Below the pieces are notes generated by a model. It saw nothing but the letters and a program-made list of their open reading frames with translations. It was not told the DNA's origin and made no database searches. This document shows, piece after piece, positions 1 to 5,277 of a stretch of 6,959 nucleotides of DNA. The position numbers and the translations under genes are program-made. Within the stretch, counting starts at the first letter, position 1. The number at the start of each line of letters is the position of its first letter. Source of the DNA: CAZYPH01 sp964649095 (lineage in GTDB: Bacteria; Bdellovibrionota; UBA1018; UBA923); assembly GCA_964649095.1 (NCBI GenBank), contig CAZYPH010000114.1, positions 1 through 6,959 on the forward strand, in the 5' to 3' direction.

Positions 1-183
1 CGTTCATCATAGGCGGCGAGAGCAATCTCATCTTCAAGTTGTTCTCGAATAGCGTTCTCCACTACGCTTTGAATCTTTAATCCCCGCTTTTTACAAAATG
101 CCGTTAGCGCTTTTTTTAGATCCGCATCAATACTCGTAGATAGTTTAGATAGTTTCTTTATGACTGTATTCTCGAGTTCAAAA
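1..183 (-). pseudogene. Ribbon-helix-helix (antitoxin-like) reading frame, no start codon, runs off the window
   Basis: An open frame on the minus strand runs from just after the 3' end of tRNA-Leu(CAG) to the left window edge. Its protein reads like a ribbon-helix-helix DNA-binding domain: a short strand (LSTSIDADLKKAL), a helix with a basic turn (FCKKRGLKIQ), then SVVENAIREQLEDEIALAAYDER, which resembles the tail of RelB/ParD-type antitoxins and Arc-like repressors. I find no ATG, GTG or TTG in frame: traced upstream, the frame enters the tRNA gene and meets a stop there. The codon where a start would fit best is ATA, within GTC-ATA-AAG. The gene may have lost its start when the tRNA region was rearranged, may use a rare start, or may be a fragment. 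The family resemblance is by eye, and a partner toxin would lie outside the window. Confidence 0.45.
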
Positions 184-267
184 TGGTGCCCAGGACTGGA
201 CTTGAACCAGCATGCTTTTGGCGTACGACCCTGAATCGTATGTGTCTACCAATTCCACCACCTGGGC
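184..267 (-). tRNA. tRNA-Leu, anticodon CAG (intact copy)
   Basis: This is a complete 84-nt class II (long variable arm) tRNA on the minus strand. The acceptor strands GCCCAGG and CCTGGGC pair fully. They enclose the D-arm with the GGTAGACAC leucine pattern, an anticodon stem TACGA/TCGTA with loop TTCAGGG (anticodon CAG, G at 37), a variable arm, and the T-arm CTGG-TTCAAGT-CCAG. It ends in discriminator A plus an encoded CCA. It reads CUG codons. The first 52 nt are duplicated at 964-1015, and the sequence just upstream (268 onward) belongs to the inserted toxin-antitoxin unit rather than to the original tRNA operon. Its transcription therefore probably depends on readthrough or on a promoter supplied by the insert; a TATTAA lies 8 nt before the gene, but no convincing -35 partner was seen. 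Confidence 0.95.
216..267 (-). repeat. 52-bp direct repeat, copy within intact tRNA-Leu(CAG)
   Basis: This segment is identical, base for base, to 964-1015 and in the same orientation, with the starts 748 bp apart. It covers nucleotides 1 to 52 of tRNA-Leu(CAG): the 5' acceptor strand, the D-arm, the anticodon arm and the start of the variable arm. One edge falls exactly on the first base of the mature tRNA, and the other falls after CGCCAAAA in the variable arm. It is best read as one end of an insertion, the other copy being the displaced original 5' part. Confidence 0.93.
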
Positions 268-328
268 ACGGCGAGTTAATATTTGAGAACTTAGAGGAAA
301 TTTAATCTGTCGGCAACTACGAGTAATC

Positions 329-685
329 TTACGCCGCAACGGCCAATGCTTTACAAACTTTTGCCAGACTTTCTAGCGTTGGATTAGCATTGGGTTCCAT
401 TAATTTAAACAATGTGCGCCTGGATATGCCGGCCTCTTTATAGAAATGGTTCTTATGTACCTGTTCAAGATGTGAAAGAAGAATCTCGCGAATGGCGTCG
501 GCGTCACCATCCAGAAGAGCATCAGCAATAGCTTCAGAAATAAATTTGCGGTTCGCTAGTTCGGACGCAGCTGAATAATCATAAGCTCTCGAACCCGATT
601 TTAAACGAGGTTTCGGAGCGGTCTTAAGCTTCACTGTATTTTTTGAGGATTTTTCGCGCTTTTTTGATGTCGGAATCTTGGCCAT
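329..685 (-). CDS. HTH-type antitoxin of a HigBA/RelE-like type II toxin-antitoxin system
   Basis: The product is 118 aa and probably a cytoplasmic antitoxin that binds the toxin encoded just upstream and represses the shared promoter. Residues about 34-75 (YDYSAASELANRKF to LLSHLEQV) and the helix-turn-helix at about 78-112, with GISRRTLFKLMEP and NPTLESLAKVCKAL, match the 'addiction module antidote' family by its pattern of Gly-Ser-Arg turn and Asn-Pro-Thr. The first 33 residues are an extra Lys/Arg-rich tail (12 basic residues), longer than usual for this family. The ATG at 683-685 is chosen because GGGAGGA lies 7 nt before it; an in-frame GTG at codon 18 has no such site. The start lies 62 nt inside the toxin gene in another frame, so translation is probably coupled. 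The stop lies 61 nt before tRNA-Leu(CAG). Family assignment is by motif, with good confidence. Confidence 0.85.
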   Translation of the reverse strand: MAKIPTSKKREKSSKNTVKLKTAPKPRLKSGSRAYDYSAASELANRKFISEAIADALLDGDADAIREILLSHLEQVHKNHFYKEAGISRRTLFKLMEPNANPTLESLAKVCKALAVAA

Positions 686-938
686 TTTTATTTCCTCCCA
701 GAATTAACAGTACCAGGTCGCCACTACTATCTTCCATAATCGAATAATAGATTCGTCGACCATTACTCCACTTGAGCTCAGACAAAAAATTACCCAAATC
801 TTTAACGACTCCAAAATGATCATGTTCTTCTATGTTGGCGAGGCGCTTGGCAATTTGTGCCTTCTCCTTGGGGCGCTGAGACTCATACCATTCGATGTAT
901 TCAGTTGTGCGTTTCAGTCTCACGGGAGTATGGTGCAT
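624..938 (-). CDS. RelE/HigB-like toxin (addiction module killer protein family)
   Basis: The product is 104 aa from the ATG at 936-938 and probably a ribosome-dependent mRNA interferase of the RelE/ParE/HigB superfamily. Family marks, in order, are an N-terminal strand with KRTTEYIEWYES, a helical pair RPKEKAQIAKRLANIEE, a central FLSELKW, the basic strand GRRIYYSI, a hydrophobic strand DLVLLILGGNK, and the C-terminal QDSDIKKARKIL helix. These features are characteristic of the 'putative addiction module killer' subgroup, which pairs with the HTH antitoxin found downstream. The toxin-first order is typical of higBA. An alternative GTG start at 957-959 would add seven residues (VEKKCTI); neither start has a clear ribosome-binding site. 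The reading frame continues upstream into the truncated tRNA without a stop. No inactivating change is seen, so the toxin looks intact. Enzyme activity is inferred from family only. Confidence 0.85.
   Translation of the reverse strand: MHHTPVRLKRTTEYIEWYESQRPKEKAQIAKRLANIEEHDHFGVVKDLGNFLSELKWSNGRRIYYSIMEDSSGDLVLLILGGNKNGQDSDIKKARKILKKYSEA
693..699 (-). promoter_or_regulatory. Ribosome-binding site for the antitoxin, inside the toxin gene
   Basis: GGGAGGA lies 7 nt before the antitoxin ATG and is the strongest Shine-Dalgarno match in the toxin-antitoxin unit. It is read in the toxin frame as part of the conserved Leu-Gly-Gly-Asn-Lys segment (ctg gga gga aat aaa), so the same bases serve a conserved toxin motif and antitoxin initiation. 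It decides the antitoxin start and would favour strong antitoxin synthesis relative to the toxin, which lacks a visible site. Confidence 0.8.
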
Positions 939-949
939 TATAGTGCATT
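933..949 (-). promoter_or_regulatory. Possible -10 box and operator at the toxin start
   Basis: On the minus strand a perfect TATAAT (937-942) overlaps the proposed toxin ATG and sits between two copies of the hexamer ATGCAC spaced exactly 10 bp apart (plus-strand GTGCATT at 933-939 and 943-949). Repeats one helical turn apart over a -10 box would suit an autorepressor such as the HTH antitoxin. Against this, no good -35 hexamer is found 16-18 bp upstream, and a start from this -10 would fall after the ATG at 936-938. It could be an operator on a readthrough transcript or chance. Confidence 0.3.
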
Positions 950-963
950 TTTTTTCCACTAGA

Positions 964-1015
964 TTTTGGCGTACGACCCTGAATCGTATGTGTCTACCAA
1001 TTCCACCACCTGGGC
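964..1015 (-). pseudogene. Truncated tRNA-Leu(CAG), 5' 52 nt only
   Basis: This is an exact copy of nucleotides 1-52 of the intact tRNA-Leu(CAG) at 184-267. It carries the 5' acceptor strand, D-arm and the whole CAG anticodon arm, then stops in the variable arm. The T-arm, 3' acceptor strand and CCA are absent; the sequence continues instead into the toxin leader. It begins 29 nt after tRNA-Leu(GAG), the natural place for the second gene of a tRNA pair, so I infer that this is the original position of tRNA-Leu(CAG), cut by the insertion. It cannot form a mature tRNA. Confidence 0.9.
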
Positions 1016-1044
1016 TTATTGTATTGAATGAGAAGATTTGATTT

Positions 1045-1129
<85 letters not shown>

Positions 1130-1150
1130 AATTAGCTGAAAGAGAACCCC

Positions 1151-1179
1151 ACTCTAACGACCCAATATCTAATTTTCAA
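1151..1179 (-). promoter_or_regulatory. Promoter of the tRNA-Leu operon
   Basis: On the minus strand TTGAAA (1174-1179; five of six bases match the sigma-70 -35 consensus) is followed after exactly 17 bp by TAGAGT (1151-1156; four of six match the -10 consensus). The next bases are GGGG, a G-rich discriminator of the kind found at stringently controlled stable-RNA promoters. A start near 1144 would leave a leader of about 15 nt before tRNA-Leu(GAG). Transcription from here would pass through the tRNA fragment and toxin-antitoxin genes toward tRNA-Leu(CAG) unless it is terminated. Confidence 0.6.
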
Positions 1180-1199
1180 ATTAATTTAAGGGGCAATAA

Positions 1200-2090
1200 T
1201 TAGAACTCTAACTTGAAGCCAAACCGAAAGTTTTGCTCAGATAAATCTAAAAGATCGTTCGTACTATCACGAGCCACAGAATAATAGACGCCAAGGTACG
1301 AACGTTTAATACCGTAAACTTCTTTTAGGGCCCCGGCATCGGTCGCATCGATGTGGGTTAATAAGAGCATTAAACCCACATCAAATCGATCTAAACGATT
1401 CAGCAACTTTACCGACACATTGGTAAACGTATAACGCGACTGCACCCACTCAGACTCGTAGCGAACCACTGGAACAATCAGTTGGTTGCGAAAGTAGTTT
1501 AATTGGTACGAAACGTAGGGGCCACCCCCAAAAAATGCCGGTAGCGTTTCCGTAATGTGTGTCGTCGAACCGGCGGGTGCCGCATAAGCTGCAGCCTCGG
1601 CCCCAAAACTCAACACCCCTACGCGGGTAACCGGAATGTATTCGCCGCTAACAAAGATCCCGATAAAATTTGGTGTTTCGTTTGTACGTGCGGAGTTTGC
1701 TCCGCGTGCAAAATTCGTTTTTCTAAATGACCAAATCGACGAATGCACCCCCATAGCCCAATCGGGGTGGTTTGCCTGCGCACGATCGGCTTCTCTCAAG
1801 GCTTCGTACTTCTCGATGTCTCGGGTGGGGGTTTCACGAATCACATCGTCCGGGGAAACACTCGGACTATTAGTCTCCGTAGTAGGCTGCGGCACAGGGG
1901 GAAGTTCCTGCGGTGGAATATTGAGAGCTGATTCTTGCGCTGCAGCCGATGGGTTCGTTTGGGGCTGTGCGTAACTACCAATCGGCGCAGCTATAGTTGC
2001 CAATATTATATATATCGAAAATAATATTCTTTTAGTGTCTGCCGAGCCTAATCGAAAAACGAAACGGTATGCCCAATGATCATTCTGCAT
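1200..2090 (-). CDS. Putative outer-membrane beta-barrel protein of unknown family
   Basis: I do not recognise this 296-aa protein as a named family. A basic N-terminal stretch leads to a hydrophobic segment at about 22-38 (ILFSIYIILATIAAPIG) and a likely signal-peptidase site after SYA, near residue 41. A Pro/Gln/Thr-rich linker (about 43-85, with PPQELPPVPQP) and a charged segment follow. The remaining 190 residues or so consist of alternating polar and hydrophobic strands rich in Tyr, Phe and Gly (GGGPYVSYQLNYF, YLGVYYSVA) and end in ...FRFGFKLEF. A final Phe is the usual barrel-assembly signal, so an outer-membrane barrel is inferred. The ATG at 2088-2090 is the only plausible start, but no Shine-Dalgarno site precedes it. 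It follows the transaldolase by 12 bp and is the last gene of the liv-tal array, so it is probably cotranscribed. Its role is unknown. Confidence 0.72.
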   Translation of the reverse strand: MQNDHWAYRFVFRLGSADTKRILFSIYIILATIAAPIGSYAQPQTNPSAAAQESALNIPPQELPPVPQPTTETNSPSVSPDDVIRETPTRDIEKYEALREADRAQANHPDWAMGVHSSIWSFRKTNFARGANSARTNETPNFIGIFVSGEYIPVTRVGVLSFGAEAAAYAAPAGSTTHITETLPAFFGGGPYVSYQLNYFRNQLIVPVVRYESEWVQSRYTFTNVSVKLLNRLDRFDVGLMLLLTHIDATDAGALKEVYGIKRSYLGVYYSVARDSTNDLLDLSEQNFRFGFKLEF

Positions 2091-2102
2091 ATTAGTTAAA
2101 GT

Positions 2103-2747
2103 TTATGTTTTTCTTTTGTCCCAGTCTTTAAGAAAATTCGACAATCCTAAGTCTGTTAGAGGGTGCTTTAAAAGTTGTTCGATGGTTTTGAAAGGAATCG
2201 TCGCAACATCAGCCCCAATTTTAGCAACTTCAGTAACGTGTAGCGGATGACGGATGCTGGCCGCTAAAATCTGTGTCTCAAAACCGTAGTTGTCATAAAT
2301 CAGGCGCATATCAGATATCAAGTTTAGGCCATCTTGCGCCAGGTCATCTAAGCGACCAATGAACGGTGAAATATACGTAGCACCGGCTTTAGCTGCCAAT
2401 AAAGCCTGTGTTGCCGAAAAACACAGCGTGACGTTTGTTTTAATATTTTTTTCTGTAAGTGTTTTTGTCGTTTTTAAACCATCGGCTGTGAGCGGGAGTT
2501 TAATAACAATATTTCTGTGAATACGTGCCAGATCTAACGCCTCAGCCAACATGCCGTTATATTCTGTAGCGATTACTTCGGCACTAATGGGGCCGTCGAT
2601 AATACCGCAAATGTGTTCGATTAACGGTTTAAACTCAAGACCAGTTTTGGCGACAAGGCTTGGATTGGTAGTCACGCCGTCGATTAGACCCATGGCATGG
2701 GCCTGACGAATTTCGTTGAGATCAGCACTGTCTATAAAAATTTTCAT
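2103..2747 (-). CDS. tal: Small transaldolase (TalC/FSA-like family)
   Basis: The product is 214 aa, the usual size for the short transaldolase group. It transfers a dihydroxyacetone unit between sugar phosphates in the non-oxidative pentose phosphate pathway, in the cytoplasm, as a TIM barrel. Family marks are MKIFIDSADLNEI at the start, GVTTNPSLVAK (24-34), SAEV (56-59), the Schiff-base lysine K83 in NIVIKLPLT, TLCFSATQALLA (107-118), SPFIGRLDD (127-135) and LAASIRHPLH (161-170). At the position where E. coli fructose-6-phosphate aldolase has Tyr131 (APYVNRID), this protein has Phe129 (SPFIGRLD), as true transaldolases do, so I call it a transaldolase and not an aldolase. The ATG at 2745-2747 has AAAGG 8 nt upstream. 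It lies 20 bp after livF, an unusual neighbour for this enzyme. Confidence 0.93.
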   Translation of the reverse strand: MKIFIDSADLNEIRQAHAMGLIDGVTTNPSLVAKTGLEFKPLIEHICGIIDGPISAEVIATEYNGMLAEALDLARIHRNIVIKLPLTADGLKTTKTLTEKNIKTNVTLCFSATQALLAAKAGATYISPFIGRLDDLAQDGLNLISDMRLIYDNYGFETQILAASIRHPLHVTEVAKIGADVATIPFKTIEQLLKHPLTDLGLSNFLKDWDKRKT

Positions 2748-2767
2748 ATATTAACCTTTCTAAATAT

Positions 2768-3517
2768 CTAAAATCCGAGATAGGCCGCTTGAATATCATT
2801 CGACTGTAACAGATCGCTAGCCTTTCCGGAGTGTGTTAGTTTGCCAGTCTCTAAAACAATAGCGCGATGCGCAATTTCAAGTGCCGCCATGGCATTTTGT
2901 TCTACCAATAATACGGTGACGCCTTGTTGATTTACTTGAACAATAATTTCAAAAATTCGTTCGATGATCTGAGGGGCTAAGCCCAGTGATGGTTCATCTA
3001 ATAAAAGTAATTTGGGTTTTGCCATGAGGCTACGGCCAATAGCTACCATCTGCTGTTCACCGCCTGATAACGTACCTGCAGATTGCCACAGACGCTCTTT
3101 AACTCTAGGAAAGAGCTTAAATACCGCTTCAAACTCTTCTTCGAACTGGCAGTCGTTGCGCAAATAGGCCCCAAGTTTAAGATTTTCTTCAACCGTTAGG
3201 TTGGGGAAAATGCCGCGTCCCTCGGGCGCGTGGGCAATGCCGAGCTCGACAATTTTTTCTGGTCGAAGACGCGACAGGTCTACCTGTTTACCATCACGAA
3301 AAAAATGGATCTGGCCCTTGCTCGATTTAAGTAGCCCTGAAATCGCGCGTAAAATAGTGCTTTTGCCAGCGCCGTTAGAGCCAATCAGCGAAAATATTTC
3401 ACCCTCAGCAACATCAAATGACAGGCCTTTAATTGCCTGAATAGCACCGTAGTGCACTTGAAGGTCTTTGATAGAAAGAATCAACGGATGCGATTTTGTT
3501 GTCGAAGGTACTGTCAT
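2768..3517 (-). CDS. livF: Branched-chain amino-acid ABC transporter ATP-binding protein LivF
   Basis: This 249-aa cytoplasmic ATPase pairs with LivG to power uptake through LivHM. In order it has Walker A GSNGAGKST (46-54), the LivF-type segment APEGRGIFPNLTVEENL (97-113), signature LSGGEQQ (150-156), Walker B KLLLLDEP (169-176, catalytic E175) and switch region LLVEQN (203-208), where Gln replaces the common His, as is usual for LivF. It ends AAYLGF, also typical. The first ten residues or so precede the normal domain start (LILSIKDLQVHYG), so the N-terminus is slightly long; the ATG at 3515-3517 lies 7 nt after the livG stop, with GAGG about 15 nt upstream and only weak GAG nearer. Order livG-livF is the standard one. 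Confidence 0.96.
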   Translation of the reverse strand: MTVPSTTKSHPLILSIKDLQVHYGAIQAIKGLSFDVAEGEIFSLIGSNGAGKSTILRAISGLLKSSKGQIHFFRDGKQVDLSRLRPEKIVELGIAHAPEGRGIFPNLTVEENLKLGAYLRNDCQFEEEFEAVFKLFPRVKERLWQSAGTLSGGEQQMVAIGRSLMAKPKLLLLDEPSLGLAPQIIERIFEIIVQVNQQGVTVLLVEQNAMAALEIAHRAIVLETGKLTHSGKASDLLQSNDIQAAYLGF

Positions 3518-3524
3518 ACGATTC

Positions 3525-4325
3525 TCACTGAGCCTCGAGGTTGGTGGTGGGGCCCGCGTGTTTTTTTGAACTTCCTAAATAGGCTTTGATCACGAGGTCG
3601 TTGCTGCGAATCTCGTTTGGTTTTCCCGACGCTATTAACTCTCCATGGTCTAAAACATATATAGATTCACTAATGCCCATAACTAGTTTCATGTCGTGTT
3701 CAATTAATAGAATCGTTAATGAAAATTGTTTCAGTATCTTTCTCAGTGTTTCCATTAGGTCGTGTGTTTCTGAGTGGTTCATGCCGGCAGCGGGCTCGTC
3801 TAAAAGCAAAAGACGGCAATCTGTGGCTAAAGCGCGCACAATTTCAAGGCGTCGCTGGTCACCGTATGGCAGGTTTTTAGCTAGGTTATTGGCACGGTCG
3901 GCCAATCCAAACGTCTGTAACAACTCTAAAGCGCGTTCATGAGCTATGGCCTGTTCGGTAACGTAGCTTTGTGTTTGAAAGAAACCAGAAAATATATTGT
4001 TTTTGCTATGTAAATCAGTCGCAATTTTAACATTGTCTAAGACGGATAACTCTTTAAATAATCTGATGTTCTGAAAGGTTCTTGCCATGCCTAGTTTGGT
4101 CACCTGATTCGGGCGAGTTATGTTTAACGGTTTGCCATCAAATACAATCGAGCCGCTCGTTGGGTGATAGACACCAGTAAGCATATTAAAAAAAGTCGTT
4201 TTTCCAGCGCCGTTGGGACCAATCAAGGCTGATATTTGATGGCGGGGTATCTCTAAACTGACATTGTTTACGGCCTTAATGCCGCCGAACTGCATCGAGA
4301 GGTTGTGCGTTGAAAGAATATTCAT
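3525..4325 (-). CDS. livG: Branched-chain amino-acid ABC transporter ATP-binding protein LivG
   Basis: The product is 266 aa and is the second ATPase of the transporter. It shows Walker A GPNGAGKTT (36-44), Q-loop ARTFQNIRLF (81-90), a family-type signature NLPYGDQRRLEI (151-162, LPYG in place of LSGG, as is common in LivG), Walker B LLLLDEPAAGMN (172-183, catalytic E178) and switch histidine H210 in LLIEHDM. The C-terminus continues about 15 residues past the usual AYLG end (KKHAGPTTNLEAQ). The ATG at 4323-4325 overlaps the livM stop as ATGA, indicating translational coupling with the permease. LivG and LivF form the heterodimeric motor. Confidence 0.96.
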   Translation of the reverse strand: MNILSTHNLSMQFGGIKAVNNVSLEIPRHQISALIGPNGAGKTTFFNMLTGVYHPTSGSIVFDGKPLNITRPNQVTKLGMARTFQNIRLFKELSVLDNVKIATDLHSKNNIFSGFFQTQSYVTEQAIAHERALELLQTFGLADRANNLAKNLPYGDQRRLEIVRALATDCRLLLLDEPAAGMNHSETHDLMETLRKILKQFSLTILLIEHDMKLVMGISESIYVLDHGELIASGKPNEIRSNDLVIKAYLGSSKKHAGPTTNLEAQ

Positions 4326-5272
4326 GCCCTTTGCAGCCCCTGTTTTTTACCAGCGTTTTTACTCAACATCATCGCAATAAGTAGAACCGAGTATATTACC
4401 ATCCGATAATCTTGCCCCGTCCACTCTTGTAATGGTCGCAAGGCTTCTTTCATAAATGTCAGTACAAGGGCCGCTACTAAAGCGCCGCGCATCGAGCCCA
4501 TGCCACCTAAGACAACCATAATTATAATTTCAAAGCTGCGGTTAAAATCAAAAGTCTGTGGGTTGATATAACTCAAGTGGTGAGCAAAAAGACCGCCGCC
4601 CAAGCCAGCAAAAAAAGAACTAATAACAAATGATTTTACTTTGTAGGCCGTGGTGTCAATACCAGAGGCCTCAGCCGCGATTTCATCTTCACGAACACTA
4701 AGTAAACCTCGGCCAAAAGGGCTCTTAATGAGCGAGGTTAGAAAAATATAACTTACTGCTAATATTCCGAATACCCACCCAAAGTTAGATAGATGTGGAA
4801 TTCCAGGTAAGCCGCGCGCCCCACCTAACGTATCTAGATTTAATAATATAACGCGAACAATTTCACCAAACCCAAGTGTTACAATTGCTAGATAGTCGCC
4901 CTGAAGGCGTAACGAGGGCAAACCTACAATTAAACCAAACAAGCCAGCCATGAGACCACCTGAGATCAGAATTCCTAAAAATAGAAGATCAGGCACGGTA
5001 CCCAACTGCTTCATCGCTGTAAGGCTTAAAAAGGCTGAAAAATAGGCACCAACAGCCATAAAACCAGCGACGCCCAATGAAAACTGACCGGTCACACCAT
5101 TTACCAAGTTGAGTGCAATGGCTAACAACATATTAATGCCGGCATATATAATAATAGAATAAGAGTTAGGATGAATTTGAGTTTCGAATACGCCGTTCAG
5201 AGCCCACATGCAGGCGATACTTACGATGGTTTGTACCCAGTTTGATTTCAGTACGTTCAAAAGTTTTGTCAC
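4322..5272 (-). CDS. livM: Branched-chain amino-acid ABC transporter permease LivM
   Basis: This 316-aa inner-membrane protein is one half of the LivHM channel. Hydrophobic segments at about 13-29, 38-58, 61-83, 96-118, 126-144, 164-183, 213-233, 248-275 and 292-305 suggest eight or nine membrane spans. LivM hallmarks are LNLVNGVTGQFSLGVAGFMAVGAY (54-77), LRLQGDYLAIVTLGFGEIVR (121-140), the cytoplasmic coupling loop GRGLLSVREDEIAAEASGID (187-206), which contacts an ATPase, and VVLGGMGSMRGALVAA (253-268). It starts with GTG at 5270-5272, with AGAAGG about 10 nt upstream, inside the end of livH; the livH stop lies 5 nt away. Its stop overlaps the livG start. Confidence 0.95.
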   Translation of the reverse strand: MTKLLNVLKSNWVQTIVSIACMWALNGVFETQIHPNSYSIIIYAGINMLLAIALNLVNGVTGQFSLGVAGFMAVGAYFSAFLSLTAMKQLGTVPDLLFLGILISGGLMAGLFGLIVGLPSLRLQGDYLAIVTLGFGEIVRVILLNLDTLGGARGLPGIPHLSNFGWVFGILAVSYIFLTSLIKSPFGRGLLSVREDEIAAEASGIDTTAYKVKSFVISSFFAGLGGGLFAHHLSYINPQTFDFNRSFEIIIMVVLGGMGSMRGALVAALVLTFMKEALRPLQEWTGQDYRMVIYSVLLIAMMLSKNAGKKQGLQRA

Positions 5273-5277
5273 CGTGA

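Larger units (their letters stand above)
216..1015 (-). mobile_element. Putative 748-bp toxin-antitoxin islet inserted in tRNA-Leu(CAG)
   Basis: A two-gene toxin-antitoxin module is bounded by perfect 52-bp direct repeats made of the 5' part of tRNA-Leu(CAG). One repeat unit plus the intervening sequence is 748 bp; the span given includes both repeats. The truncated copy lies 29 nt after tRNA-Leu(GAG), where a second tRNA of the operon would be expected. The 3' part of that tRNA lies at the far end, joined to the second copy of the 5' part. This layout fits an insertion that replaced the 5' part of its target. No integrase, resolvase or transposase is present, so movement would have needed a trans-acting enzyme, or the unit is a deletion remnant of a larger element. 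Formation by unequal recombination or tandem duplication is also possible. The boundaries are firm; the mechanism is inference. Confidence 0.6.

Noticed and set aside
268..328. Rho-independent terminator after the antitoxin
   Set aside because: A CGGC/GCCG pairing exists but would need a loop of about 17 nt and has no T-run after it; not reported as a terminator.
216..1015. Insertion sequence or integron cassette
   Set aside because: No transposase or integrase, no terminal inverted repeats and no attC-like structure were seen; the direct repeats are tRNA sequence.
1180..1199. Terminator after the barrel gene before the tRNA promoter
   Set aside because: There is a short AAATTAATTT palindrome but no stable GC stem and no T-tract, so none can be supported.
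1636..1974. Plus-strand open frames inside the barrel-protein gene
   Set aside because: They lie antisense to a gene with a clear signal peptide and barrel pattern, have low-complexity Ser/Cys/Arg-rich translations and show no recognisable domain.
2002..2027. AT-rich stretch in the signal-peptide part of the barrel gene resembling a -10 region
   Set aside because: It encodes the Ile-rich hydrophobic segment and has no matching -35; the composition explains it.
3201..3440. Plus-strand open frame opposite livF (and similar ones opposite livG and livK)
   Set aside because: They are antisense shadows of strongly conserved ABC-transporter genes, with no family features or start signals.
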